Source: Anabaena sp. 4-3 (GTDB lineage Bacteria; Cyanobacteriota; Cyanobacteriia; Cyanobacteriales; Nostocaceae). Taken from it: a stretch of 64,000 nt of DNA. The notes beneath the pieces are model-generated. The model was not told where the DNA came from. It did no database searches and saw nothing but the letters and a program-made list of their open reading frames with translations. Shown one piece after another: positions 1 through 8,301 of this stretch. Within the stretch, counting starts at the first letter, position 1. The number at the start of each line of letters is the position of its first letter. The position numbers were made by a program, and so were the translations under genes. The stretch is from assembly GCF_001597745.1 (NCBI RefSeq), contig NZ_LUHJ01000061.1, positions 271,608 through 335,607 of the forward strand. The letters are read 5' to 3'.

Positions 1-429
1 ACGCACCCTAGATTTTGGATATTGTTTATTTGGAAGTCCCAAATACAGGCTTTTGACACTGACTGAGCAAAAAACCTGACACCTTTTTCCGATTTTATCT
101 GTCTCAATCCCTTGATTTATTGGGGTTTTAGGTTGATTTAGCCAACCCTAATTAGAGAAATGGATTTTTTCATTAGAGAATATTCATCCTGATTTTAGTT
201 TGGAGACGCTGATTATATAAAAGATTAATTAATTGAATTTATATGTATATGACAATACAATGTCATGTAGAAAAAATCGATGAATGGGAAAGTTGATGTT
301 TTAAATAAAAATAGTTAAAATCTATGATCAAACCACTAGCATATTTGTTTAAGGCAAAATTCAACGATTTCATAGTTGAGTTCATGCCAGTGGTAGGTTA
401 TTAAAGAACACTATATAAACATTTTCAGA
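1..429. other. Intergenic start of window, no gene seen
   Basis: AT-rich stretch before the Nudix gene with no convincing reading frame. The first ten bases, ACGCACCCTA, equal the end of the dispersed inverted-repeat element found elsewhere in the window, so a copy of it may lie across the left edge. This cannot be confirmed from ten bases. Confidence 0.4.
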
Positions 430-924
430 TTGAACCTTCTTGCTTTGTTTGCGGCTACTGTCCAATCCACACGTAGTTGGTGGCGGATTGGAACAACTGT
501 ACTAGGTATGATTTTTCGTCATCCAATCACGGGAACGAGTATTATACCGATATTACCTGATGGCAGAATTGTACTGATTCGACGGTGTGACGATGGTCTT
601 TGGGCTTTGCCTGGGGGCATGGTAGACTGGGGAGAAGATATCCCGACTACAGTCTCCCGTGAGTTAGTCGAGGAAACTGGACTAGAGTTAACCAAAATTA
701 GGCGTTTGGTTGGGGTTTATTCTTCGCCAGATCGTGATCCTAGAATTCACTCGATTTGTGTGGTGGTGGAAGCGGAAGTTCAGGGAACTATGGAAATTCA
801 GGATAAATTAGAAGTCATGGAAATCCGCGCATTCCCGGTTGATGCTTTACCTAAAGAACCCATGTCTCATGATCACTCTCGCCAGCTACAAGACTACTTG
901 AATGGCTTGACAACATTAGCATAA
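430..924 (+). CDS. Nudix family hydrolase
   Basis: Hydrolyses a nucleoside diphosphate linked to another moiety; the exact substrate is not predictable. The Nudix box is complete at about residues 62-85: G-x5-E, then R-E-L-x-E-E-x-G-L, beginning GGMVDWGE. The longest frame starts at a TTG (430) and has no visible ribosome binding site; an in-frame ATG at 508 (residue 27, before IFRHP) would give a protein of 138 residues that still holds the whole domain. The extra N-terminus is hydrophobic/basic. It stands alone, with 77 bases to the next gene. Family assignment is firm, the start is not. Confidence 0.85.
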   Translation: MNLLALFAATVQSTRSWWRIGTTVLGMIFRHPITGTSIIPILPDGRIVLIRRCDDGLWALPGGMVDWGEDIPTTVSRELVEETGLELTKIRRLVGVYSSPDRDPRIHSICVVVEAEVQGTMEIQDKLEVMEIRAFPVDALPKEPMSHDHSRQLQDYLNGLTTLA

Positions 925-1001
925 AAAATATGTGGATTTTTAGGTTAGAATTAGCAACTTAGATTAATGCTAAATTGTCTAATTTAAACCCTTAAATCAA
1001 A

Positions 1002-1808
1002 ATGAATATACTGTTACGTAACGCCCGGAGAAAACTATCTCAAGGGCTATTATTCTGGCGTGAATCTGGTAAGGGGACACCCATAGTTTTTTTACATGGG
1101 AATTGGTATGATAGCGGCCAATGGGTAGCTGTAATTGAGTCGCTTGCTCAAGACTTTCATTGCTTGGCACCAGATTTATTAGGGTTTGGAGAATCTGAGC
1201 ATCCCAATATCCATTACTCTATTGATGTGCAAGTAGAGTGTGTAGCCGAGTTTCTGCAAGCTTTGAAATTAGAAAAAGTCCACTTAGTTGGTGATTCTCT
1301 TGGGGGTTGGATTGCGGCTAGTTATGCCTTAAAGTATGCACAGCGAGTTGAGAAGTTAGTTCTGCTAGCACCAGAGGGTGTGCAATTTTCAGGGCAAGCA
1401 GCTTATTGGCAGAAAATGCGGAGGTTATGGAAGCGATCGCCACTCTTTTTTAAGATACTGCGATCGCTGCGTTTTTTCACTCAACTTTTTGGTCTACATG
1501 AAACAATACAACAAGATTGGCAAATGCGCCAAACTATGCTGCAATATCCCACAGCGTGTCAATTACTATTTCAACGGCAACAACCAGAACTAGAAGCAGA
1601 ATTATTACACAGTCGATTATCTCAACTAGAAATTCCGGTATTAATTTTACAAGGTGGTAAAGATTCCCCTGAAGCCTTAGCTAAAAGTCAGGCTTATAGT
1701 CAACTGATTCCCCAAGCAGAATTGAAAATTATTGCTCATGCTGGTAATGATTTACCGAATTCCTGTGTTGGGCTTGTAGCTGGAGATATTCGAGATTTTA
1801 TGGGGTAA
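1002..1808 (+). CDS. Alpha/beta-fold hydrolase
   Basis: A 268-residue serine hydrolase of the alpha/beta fold. The oxyanion-side HGNW motif is at residues 32-35, the nucleophile elbow G-D-S-L-G puts Ser99 in place, and Asp221 (GGKDSP) and His246 (IAHAGND) complete the likely triad. There is no signal peptide or membrane segment, so it is probably cytoplasmic. The substrate is unknown; esterase, lipase or C-C hydrolase are all possible. It follows the Nudix gene on the same strand by 77 bases and may be co-transcribed. Two HIP1 octamers lie inside the frame near 1434-1466. Confidence 0.85.
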   Translation: MNILLRNARRKLSQGLLFWRESGKGTPIVFLHGNWYDSGQWVAVIESLAQDFHCLAPDLLGFGESEHPNIHYSIDVQVECVAEFLQALKLEKVHLVGDSLGGWIAASYALKYAQRVEKLVLLAPEGVQFSGQAAYWQKMRRLWKRSPLFFKILRSLRFFTQLFGLHETIQQDWQMRQTMLQYPTACQLLFQRQQPELEAELLHSRLSQLEIPVLILQGGKDSPEALAKSQAYSQLIPQAELKIIAHAGNDLPNSCVGLVAGDIRDFMG

Positions 1809-1873
1809 ATCGGGAATAGTCAAGACTAAACCTTGATTAACTCTGTGAGTATCACCCTGGCATTGATTAGCTG

Positions 1874-2296
1874 CTAAATCCATTCAAAACCTTGTGTTGC
1901 TAAATATTCCTTAGCAGGTTCTAAAACTTCTTTGCGAATTATCAGCTTGACATTTGGCTCGGTTAAATATAGCTGAAACCGCTCTATAAACAAACTATTA
2001 GCAGGTTCAATTTTTCTAATTGCACTCCAAGGAATTAACAACGGTGGTGAGCCAAAACTAAACAACGGGAAAACACTCAGATAAATTCCTTTAGCACTCA
2101 CACCCACATTTAAAGTGCTTTTATAGTACACCCAACCCACAGAACCACGTTCCATACGTGAGAAATGTGGTGGTGGTGGCTCATGGGTGCGGTATAGTTT
2201 GGCGAAACGATTCCAGTTATGACGAAACAAAAAAATCATCGCTATCATACTTACCACGAAAAAAGGTATGTAAAGCCCAAGTAGGTTTTTTAGCAT
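1874..2296 (-). CDS. Small membrane-anchored protein of unknown function
   Basis: 140 residues. I do not recognise a named family. Residues 5-24 form one hydrophobic helix (IPFFVVSMIAMIFLFRHNW), followed by a soluble part rich in beta-strand-like stretches. A central LIPWSAIRKIEP segment resembles the PH-like or EbsA-type domains of small bacterial membrane proteins, but that is only a resemblance. It is convergent with the alpha/beta hydrolase, 65 bases apart, and divergent from the phnD gene. The start is an ATG at 2296 with no strong ribosome binding site. Confidence 0.65.
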   Translation of the reverse strand: MLKNLLGLYIPFFVVSMIAMIFLFRHNWNRFAKLYRTHEPPPPHFSRMERGSVGWVYYKSTLNVGVSAKGIYLSVFPLFSFGSPPLLIPWSAIRKIEPANSLFIERFQLYLTEPNVKLIIRKEVLEPAKEYLATQGFEWI

Positions 2297-2563
2297 GGCA
2301 ATATTGAGTTAATGGTGATTAATACGTGTCCTCTGTCAGCATCAAGCGATCGCTATCACCGTTTTTGTAATTAATTTTACAGATAACCATATTATTGGTA
2401 CATCATACGGAAGACTAGCCCCTGTGACGAAAATTATTATTTTTTACCTGACATCTCGCTATAACTATTGACTTTTTTTCCTAAAAGGTATAGATTCTAT
2501 CCTTGGGATAGATGAAATTAATTTGCAAAAATACTGCAAATACTTCTTAATGGAGAGTTGGAA

Positions 2564-3538
2564 ATGAGTGTGAGCAAAAAGTGCTTGTTGGGTGCTGGAG
2601 CAACATTTGTTGCTCTAACAGGTTTAGCAGTCAGCACCTTGGGAGGAATAGAGCCGACTAATGCTAATTCAATTTATAATCAACAAGCACCTCGCTTACT
2701 GGCTCGCAGGCAGAAGGAATTGACAATGGTTTTTCCTAGTCGTTCCGATTCCACAGACTTGCAAAATAAAGCCAATGCTGTAGCCGCATTCTTATCCAAA
2801 GAGTCAGGAATTCGTGTTAAAGCACAGATAGGTGATGACACGGCGGCGGTAGAAGCTTTGAGAGCAAATCGCGCTGATGTGGCTTTCCTGAGCAGTCGCC
2901 CTGCATTGAAAGCCGAACAACTCGCCAATGCTCGCTTACACTTAGCGGAAGTCCGCGAAAACTATTCAGGTAGATTCACCTACCATTCAGTATTTGTTGT
3001 ACCTAAAGATAGCCCTCTGCAAACTAAAAATAATGCCAAAAGTACCCTAGAACAACTACGGGGTAAGAGAATGGCGTTTACTTCCCCCACTTCTGGCTCA
3101 GGGTTCATTTTCCCGGTGGGTGAATTGGTGAAGCAGGGATTTGTCCCTAACCGCGATCGCATGGATGGTTTCTTTGGCCAAATGACTTACGGTGGTAACT
3201 ATAGTAAAGCTTTACAAGCGGTTGTCCGTGGTCAAGCTGATGTAGCTGTAGTATCAGAATATGCTCTGTTTCCTCCCTACATCACCGCCGAAGAACGCAG
3301 CAAGTTACGGGTATTACATAGAATCTCTGGTGTACCTGCCCACGGTATCGTGATCGATGATGACGTGAATGCCGTAGTCAGAGAAAAACTCATTAATGCG
3401 ATGTTGAAGCTAAATCAGCCGCAAAATAATCAATTACTACGCAGCTTGTATAATTCTACAGAGTTGGTGAGAGTAGATCATAACCGTCATTTAGCACCAG
3501 TGAAGGATGCTCTCAAGCGCGTTGGAATTGAACCTTAA
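2564..3538 (+). CDS. phnD: Phosphonate/phosphite ABC transporter, substrate-binding protein
   Basis: Periplasmic binding protein of the PhnD family (324 residues), capturing phosphonate, phosphite or a related oxyanion for the PhnC/PhnE importer encoded next. An N-terminal hydrophobic signal (LLGAGATFVALTGLAV) precedes a mature domain starting near residue 40. Family hallmarks seen are the early FPSRSD stretch, FLSSRPA and TSPTSGSG. I start at ATG 2564 because GGAGAG at 2552-2557 sits six bases upstream; a TTG two codons earlier overlaps that site's spacer. A 9-bp hairpin after the stop separates it from phnC, as is common where the binding protein is made in excess. No PHO box was recognised upstream. 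Confidence 0.9.
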   Translation: MSVSKKCLLGAGATFVALTGLAVSTLGGIEPTNANSIYNQQAPRLLARRQKELTMVFPSRSDSTDLQNKANAVAAFLSKESGIRVKAQIGDDTAAVEALRANRADVAFLSSRPALKAEQLANARLHLAEVRENYSGRFTYHSVFVVPKDSPLQTKNNAKSTLEQLRGKRMAFTSPTSGSGFIFPVGELVKQGFVPNRDRMDGFFGQMTYGGNYSKALQAVVRGQADVAVVSEYALFPPYITAEERSKLRVLHRISGVPAHGIVIDDDVNAVVREKLINAMLKLNQPQNNQLLRSLYNSTELVRVDHNRHLAPVKDALKRVGIEP

Positions 3539-3546
3539 TTATTCCT

Positions 3547-3570
3547 AAAGACGCGATTAACCGCGTCTTT
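3547..3570 (+). terminator. Hairpin between phnD and phnC
   Basis: AAAGACGCG (3547-3555) pairs perfectly with CGCGTCTTT (3562-3570) around a six-base loop. There is no long T run, so it may act as a partial terminator or 3' stabiliser that lowers phnC and phnE expression relative to phnD. Confidence 0.6.
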
Positions 3571-3606
3571 ACCAGATATATTTAATTAAATTGACCGAGG
3601 AATAGG

Positions 3607-4341
3607 ATGAGTGATTGTGTAATAAATTGTTACAACTTAGAGACAGCCTATGCTGAATCTTTGCATCGTCCTATTCTCAACGGGATTAATTGCCAAATCA
3701 ACCGGGGTGAGTTTGTTGTTTTATTAGGACTCAACGGTGCGGGTAAGTCTACTTTACTGCGATCGCTTGTCGGGTTAGTACCATTAAAAGGCGGAGAAAT
3801 TCGCATCAATGGTTTAGAGGTAACAAACCCTACATTGCCCAAAATTCGCCAGGATGTAGCCATGTTATTTCAAGGCGGCGGATTAATTCCCCAGTTGTCA
3901 GCCATTGACAATGTGCTGTGTGGCAGACTGGGAGTCAGAAGCACTTGGGAAACACTGTTTGGGTTTCCGAAACGCGATCGCACCTTAGCCTTAAACTTAT
4001 TAGAACAATTAGGTTTAAAAGAGCAAGCATATCAAAAGACTAGCCAACTCAGTGGCGGACAGCAACAAAGAGTTGCGATCGCACGGGCGTTAATCCAATC
4101 ACCGCAAATCCTCCTCGCTGATGAACCCATCACCGGCTTAGATGTCATCGCCTGTCAGCAAGTGATGGAGACTTTATCAGAATTGCAGTCTCAGCATGGT
4201 CTGACAATTATTACAGTTTTGCATGATTTGGGTATCGCTGCCAAATATGCCCAGCGAGCGATAGTTTTGGATGCCGGACGCATCGTTTATGATGGTGTTT
4301 GCGATAACTTGCAAGCACAATTTACTAAAGTTTCTCCGTGA
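3607..4341 (+). CDS. phnC: Phosphonate/phosphite ABC transporter, ATPase
   Basis: ATP-binding subunit (244 residues) that powers import of the PhnD ligand. Walker A GLNGAGKST is at about residues 42-50, the Q-loop is in FQGGG, the signature LSGGQQQR at about 148-155, Walker B ILLADEP and a switch histidine in VLHDLG. The ribosome binding site GAGG at 3597-3600 is six bases before ATG 3607. It lies between phnD and phnE in the typical D-C-E order; 92 bases, including an in-frame-free AT-rich spacer, separate it from phnE. Confidence 0.9.
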   Translation: MSDCVINCYNLETAYAESLHRPILNGINCQINRGEFVVLLGLNGAGKSTLLRSLVGLVPLKGGEIRINGLEVTNPTLPKIRQDVAMLFQGGGLIPQLSAIDNVLCGRLGVRSTWETLFGFPKRDRTLALNLLEQLGLKEQAYQKTSQLSGGQQQRVAIARALIQSPQILLADEPITGLDVIACQQVMETLSELQSQHGLTIITVLHDLGIAAKYAQRAIVLDAGRIVYDGVCDNLQAQFTKVSP

Positions 4342-4433
4342 GTAAGGGTAAGCCCAAATATAACTCGTCTGCCGATGAATACTAAAACTTAAGAGTTTTG
4401 AGTTAGTTAAAAGGTTCAATTTCAGTATATATC

Positions 4434-5228
4434 ATGAGTTACTCGTTACATTCAAAACTCCTACGACGCTACCCTTGGGTGATTCCCTTACTCATTTTCT
4501 TAATTTTGGTCATAGTTTATAGCTGGGCGTTGCAAGGTTTAAGCGTAGACTTTGGACTATTGCGTTCAAGCTGGCCTTATATTACAGATTTTATCTCGCG
4601 GTTATTTCCCCCCGATGTCACAGTTATAGATATAGCAGTTAAGGCACTAATTGAAACGGTGCAGATGTCTATATGGGGAACTACCATTGGCGCGATTATT
4701 TCTATACCTATTGCTATAGCTAGTGCCAATAATATTGCACCTCGTTGGCTGCAATGGTTAGCCAATTTGTTGCAAAATACAGTCCGTTCAGTGCCTTCAA
4801 TTATTCTCGGCTTAATTTTTGTCGCCGCTACCGGTTTAGGCGCGCCCGCAGGTACATTGGCATTGGGAATCTATACCATCGGCTATCTAGCTAAATTTTA
4901 TCAACAAGCGATTGAGGCGGTTGACCAGCGTTCCATAGAATCATTGCAAGTGATGGGAGCATCGAGGCTACAAATTGCCCAGTACGGTATCCTACCCCAA
5001 ATCATACCTTTAGGATTAGGTTACACCTTATGGATGTTTGAGTATAACATCCGGGCTGCTTCGGTTTTGGGTGTGGTAGGTGCTGGTGGTATTGGCTTTC
5101 AGTTGAAAAGTTATATTGATGGGTTTGAGTATAACAAAGCCACCACTATGATGTTAGTGCTGTTAGTAGTGGTGACGGTAATTGATAGTTTTAGCAGTCA
5201 ACTGCGTCGCCGCTTAGATTCGATGTAG
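4434..5228 (+). CDS. phnE: Phosphonate/phosphite ABC transporter, permease
   Basis: Inner-membrane permease (264 residues) with about six hydrophobic helices; the first spans residues 16-34 (VIPLLIFLILVIVYSWAL). The EAA-type cytoplasmic loop that docks on PhnC is visible as SLQVMGASRLQIAQYGILP. It closes the phnDCE set. No C-P lyase genes (phnG-M) and no phosphite dehydrogenase gene follow, so the window does not show what is done with the imported compound. Confidence 0.9.
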   Translation: MSYSLHSKLLRRYPWVIPLLIFLILVIVYSWALQGLSVDFGLLRSSWPYITDFISRLFPPDVTVIDIAVKALIETVQMSIWGTTIGAIISIPIAIASANNIAPRWLQWLANLLQNTVRSVPSIILGLIFVAATGLGAPAGTLALGIYTIGYLAKFYQQAIEAVDQRSIESLQVMGASRLQIAQYGILPQIIPLGLGYTLWMFEYNIRAASVLGVVGAGGIGFQLKSYIDGFEYNKATTMMLVLLVVVTVIDSFSSQLRRRLDSM

Positions 5229-5323
5229 TTTGTAGTAAGCGGCTCTAGCCCTTTGTGTTTGAGGACTAAAATTGTAGTATTTGTAGTGGCGTGGACAGGC
5301 TAAAGTAGTGCAAAAATATAGTT

Positions 5324-5356
5324 CTTGTGGTGCGGGCTTCTAGCCTGCACCACAAG
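5324..5356. repeat. Perfect intergenic hairpin
   Basis: CTTGTGGTGC at 5324-5333 pairs with GCACCACAAG at 5347-5356; the inner GGCT/AGCC continues the stem around a TCT loop, with one G-T wobble. It lies 95 bases after phnE and looks like a dispersed palindromic repeat that could also terminate transcription. Confidence 0.6.
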
Positions 5357-5392
5357 AGAGTTTTAATGCAACATTTAAGGCTTGCCACGCCA

Positions 5393-5482
5393 GTAGGGTG
5401 CGTCAGACTGTTTCAATGCTGTCAATAAACCTATTTTTGATATCTGACGCACCCTACTAATATGCCTGTTGCGTCAGACCTG
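5393..5482. repeat. Dispersed inverted-repeat element, copy A
   Basis: GTAGGGTGCGTCAGA (5393-5407) and its exact reverse complement (5443-5457) flank a 35-base centre. The right flank TAATATGCCTGTTGCGTCAGACCTG resembles the right outer end of the other copies (14203, 36730, 46438, 54249). It sits between the convergent phnE and ferredoxin-domain genes. Confidence 0.75.
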
Positions 5483-5488
5483 TTTTTG

Positions 5489-6109
5489 TTAGTAAGCTTG
5501 AGCAACAGCTTCAACGAATTGTGGCTGAGGTTGTTCTCGATTGCTGTCTGCAAAATGTTTATTCATTAATGCGGGAACTTGATCAGCTTGAATCCGACTG
5601 TAGCGGGTTTTATCTGGCATGACTAAATTCGGCCCAGCTTTGCAGTTTTTCATGCAGCCAGTACCTTTGATTGTAACTTGGTCTTCTAAACCGCGATCGC
5701 TCAACGCCGCCTCTAATGCTTGACAAACAGCCTTACCGCCTCGCTTCATACAGTCAGACTTTTGACACACCAAAATTGTGGCTTTAGTCTTACTTGGTTT
5801 TGTTTGAGTTGGTTGTGCTGGCGTTGGTGTTAATGTACCAGTTTTAGCAGCCATTACCTGTTCCGCTTTCAGTTTAGTTTTACCACTCTTGGCATCATGT
5901 TTGACTTTACCAACCACTTGCAACCAAGTTCCAGGGGGTAAACGCCAGTCAAAAGTAAACCTTAAATGTTTAGCCAGTTTAACGTAGCATTCACCATCAT
6001 AAGTCCCTAGTAACAAGCCTTTGAGCTTATAACCATCTTCAATAACAAAATCGATAAATCTACCCTCAATACAAAAGTCTGATGCTGCTGCCTTGTGGAA
6101 TACACCCAT
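5489..6109 (-). CDS. Thioredoxin-like [2Fe-2S] ferredoxin domain protein
   Basis: 206 residues. The C-terminal half (about 110-180) is a thioredoxin-like 2Fe-2S ferredoxin domain: Cys115, Cys120, Cys152 and Cys156, the last pair as C-x3-C in GTGCMKNCKAGP, plus an extra Cys129. The N-terminal about 85 residues form a separate domain (FIDFVIEDGYKLKGLLLG, PPGTWLQVVGKVK) that looks like a small beta-rich fold; a Thr/Pro-rich linker (TLTPTPAQPTQTKPSK) joins them. Likely an electron carrier or Fe-S regulator in the cytoplasm; the partner is unknown. Confidence 0.8.
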   Translation of the reverse strand: MGVFHKAAASDFCIEGRFIDFVIEDGYKLKGLLLGTYDGECYVKLAKHLRFTFDWRLPPGTWLQVVGKVKHDAKSGKTKLKAEQVMAAKTGTLTPTPAQPTQTKPSKTKATILVCQKSDCMKRGGKAVCQALEAALSDRGLEDQVTIKGTGCMKNCKAGPNLVMPDKTRYSRIQADQVPALMNKHFADSNREQPQPQFVEAVAQAY

Positions 6110-6170
6110 ATTCTTTTACCTATTTTTAACTCTGATTTATTAATTGAGATGGTGTGAATAACTTGAGTGG

Positions 6171-6452
6171 CTATCCCCTATCTGAATGTCGGTAGGGAAT
6201 TCGCCAACTAGATTTGAGAGTTGAAATTTTTTCTTGGCGCGAGGCTGTGAATTCTCGAATCACACTCCAGAGTTGAGTGGCGGCGGTAGGAGTGTTAATT
6301 TCCACACTCAAAGGCTGATTAGTTTGACAGCTACAGGGAATTTCTAACTCTTGTAAGCGTTGGTAAACCTGCCATCGATCTATCCAATTCACTTCTACAA
6401 GGTACTTTTGTTTGGCTTCTGAACTAAAAGATTTCAAGTAACTAGCCCTCAA
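6171..6452 (-). CDS. Small conserved protein of unknown function
   Basis: 93 residues, no signal or membrane segment. Not recognised beyond a cyanobacterial-type small hypothetical. It carries two cysteines spaced C-x-C (IPCSCQ) and an Asn/Asp/Arg-rich start. It lies 61 bases downstream of the ferredoxin-domain gene on the same strand if read from its own start; the two run in the same direction, with this one upstream, so they could share a transcript. The sequence upstream has no clear ribosome binding site. Confidence 0.55.
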   Translation of the reverse strand: MRASYLKSFSSEAKQKYLVEVNWIDRWQVYQRLQELEIPCSCQTNQPLSVEINTPTAATQLWSVIREFTASRQEKISTLKSSWRIPYRHSDRG

Positions 6453-7084
6453 AGTGCGACTAATTTGCAGTAACTATCTAGCGATCGCTCCCTAGTCTCA
6501 AAAATCTTTGAGGAAGCAACCTCTAATCCTAGGATACCTTAAGTGCAAACTTTTCTCATTTAGTTTTGAAAAAAATTTGCAAAATCTTGAAATAACTTGC
6601 TGATTACTCAACAGACAGATGAAGAAGGGATTGGATGCTAGGACGGGTTTTCCTGGTTTAGAGGGCGTAAAACTCCTGAAATTAACGGAAGTAGGGGTTT
6701 AGCAATGCTAAACCCCTACAGTTGGTGTAACTAGACGTGGGGAAACAGACTCTATACAGGAACTTTGCTGCTATCCCAGCTTTGAACCTGGGTAGTGTGG
6801 TGTTTGACAATATCCCAGAAAATAATGAGAATTTTTCCCTATTTTGATAGTGAACACTCACTTCCGACAGGAAACACAACAGTTGAGAGTAATTCCTTTT
6901 TCTCAAAAAATAAAGTAGCAACTTCAAGTTATATACACAGAAATAATTAATGAGTAAAGTTTGCAATTCACAGAATCAAAATTAAAATTTTGCGATAATT
7001 TTAGCTCTTGTTTTTATGTTTAAAGTGTTAATATGTAGAAACTAAACAGTTAGCAAGTAAGACTGTCCAAAAGCGAGGGGAACA
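6453..7084. other. Intergenic region with one perfect hairpin
   Basis: 632 bases without a convincing gene. A 94-residue minus-strand frame (6682-6966) has a low-complexity Leu/Phe/Ser composition and runs through a repeat, so I do not call it. The hairpin GTAGGGGTTTAGC-AAT-GCTAAACCCCTAC at 6691-6719 has a 13-bp perfect stem and is probably a dispersed repeat. The dps promoter must lie in the last about 120 bases. Confidence 0.5.
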
Positions 7085-7639
7085 ATGGCTGATACACAAA
7101 CTCTATTACAAAACTTTGGCGAGGTTTACGACAATCCTGTGTTACTAGATCGCAGTGTCACCGTTCCAGTAACAGAAGGATTAAACGTTGTTATAGCTAG
7201 TTTTCAAGCTCTGTACTTGCAATACCAAAAACATCATTTTGTGGTTGAAGGTGCAGAATTTTATTCACTACATGATTTTTTCAATGACAGCTATAAAGAC
7301 GTTCAAGACCATATCCATGAAATTGGCGAACGCTTGAATGGATTAGGTGGTGTACCAGCAGCTAGTTTTAGCAAGTTGGCAGAATTAACTTGTTTTGAAC
7401 CAGAATCTGATGGTGTCTATTCCAGCCGCCAGATGCTCGAAAATGACCTGGCAGCAGAACAGGCGATCATCAACGTTATCCGTCGCCAAGCGGCTCAGGC
7501 TGAGAGTTTGGGCGACCGTGGTACACGCTATATGTACGAAAAGATTCTCTTAAAAACCGAAGAAAGAGCTTATCATTTAGCTCACTTCCTGGCTAAAGAT
7601 AGCTTAACTTTGGGTTTTGTTCAACCTGCTCAGAATTAA
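7085..7639 (+). CDS. dps: Dps-family ferritin-like protein with His-type ferroxidase site
   Basis: 184 residues; a DNA-starvation/ferritin-like protein that oxidises and stores iron in a 12-mer shell and can protect DNA from peroxide. Lining up with the usual Dps spacing, His51 (after a second His50), His63 (SLHDFF) and Glu82 (GERL) are kept, but the ligand normally Asp at position 78 is His78 (DHIHEIGE). That matches the unusual His-type class described for Nostoc Dps proteins; I recall Alr3808 and NpDps4 as examples. The ribosome binding site GAGGGG ends five bases before the ATG. A strong terminator follows the gene, so it is monocistronic. Confidence 0.9.
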   Translation: MADTQTLLQNFGEVYDNPVLLDRSVTVPVTEGLNVVIASFQALYLQYQKHHFVVEGAEFYSLHDFFNDSYKDVQDHIHEIGERLNGLGGVPAASFSKLAELTCFEPESDGVYSSRQMLENDLAAEQAIINVIRRQAAQAESLGDRGTRYMYEKILLKTEERAYHLAHFLAKDSLTLGFVQPAQN

Positions 7640-7715
7640 TCTTGAAATGATGGAAATTCTATCTATTTGTAGATGTAAAACATCTTGATAGAAATCAATC
7701 TGAAAGTCTGATTAC

Positions 7716-7754
7716 AAATGGCTGAGGGTATTAATACTCTCAGCCATTTTTCAT
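7716..7754 (+). terminator. Rho-independent terminator after dps
   Basis: AAATGGCTGAG (7716-7726) pairs with CTCAGCCATTT (7739-7749), and the stem continues inward almost to a TTAA tip. It is followed by a T run, TTTTTCATTT. Confidence 0.85.
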
Positions 7755-8301
7755 TTAGCTGAATATTTTCATCGCCACAAATCTAAAATTGCTCTTCAAG
7801 TATCTTGACAATAAATATCAATTTACTAAATTATCAAGATTAATCCTTGATTTCTTCTTAACTTCTTCTTAACTATAAACTATAGATTTAATTATATTTA
7901 TTGATGACGTAAAAGCTTTTACACGCCAAAATGAAAATACTTAAGCGTCAGTTTATTGAGAATGTTTGAAATTAACGCTTAAAGAAATCAAATAATTAGT
8001 AAAGAGTATGGGTTGATGAAAAAATCAATACAAAAAGATATGTTGGTGAAGGTAATTTCTCGCGATCGCCAGTAATTTGTCACAGCCAGCGCATAAATTC
8101 AGTATAAAACCGACCGTAGCAGCATCTATGCTGGTAAAAGAGAGTAAGCAAGTTCCTGGCTAGCTACTACTATCTCCCCATCCCGGTTTTTGCCTTGTCT
8201 ATGATCAAACGTGGAAAACTTTGATAATAAACGACATGAGTGCCAGGAAAGAACCTTAAAATAATCAGGATTTATATTCTCGTAACCCTAAAGCAACAAC
8301 T
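7755..8301 (+). promoter_or_regulatory. carB upstream region with a 14-bp palindrome
   Basis: Upstream of carB. GTAAAAGCTTTTAC at 7909-7922 is a perfect palindrome and fits the NtcA-site formula GTA-N8-TAC; no good TA-N3-T box stands 22 bases downstream, so activation in the standard geometry is not supported. Later, CAGCAT-CT-ATGCTG (8120-8133) and the long-range pair TTCCTGGC (8153-8160)/GCCAGGAA (8242-8249) suggest a folded leader. A tandem TTCTTCTTAAC pair lies at 7853-7873. Confidence 0.45.

Noticed and set aside
6682-6966. 94-codon minus-strand frame between a small gene and dps
   Set aside because: Leu/Phe/Ser-rich composition, no ribosome binding site, and it reads through the perfect hairpin at 6691-6719.
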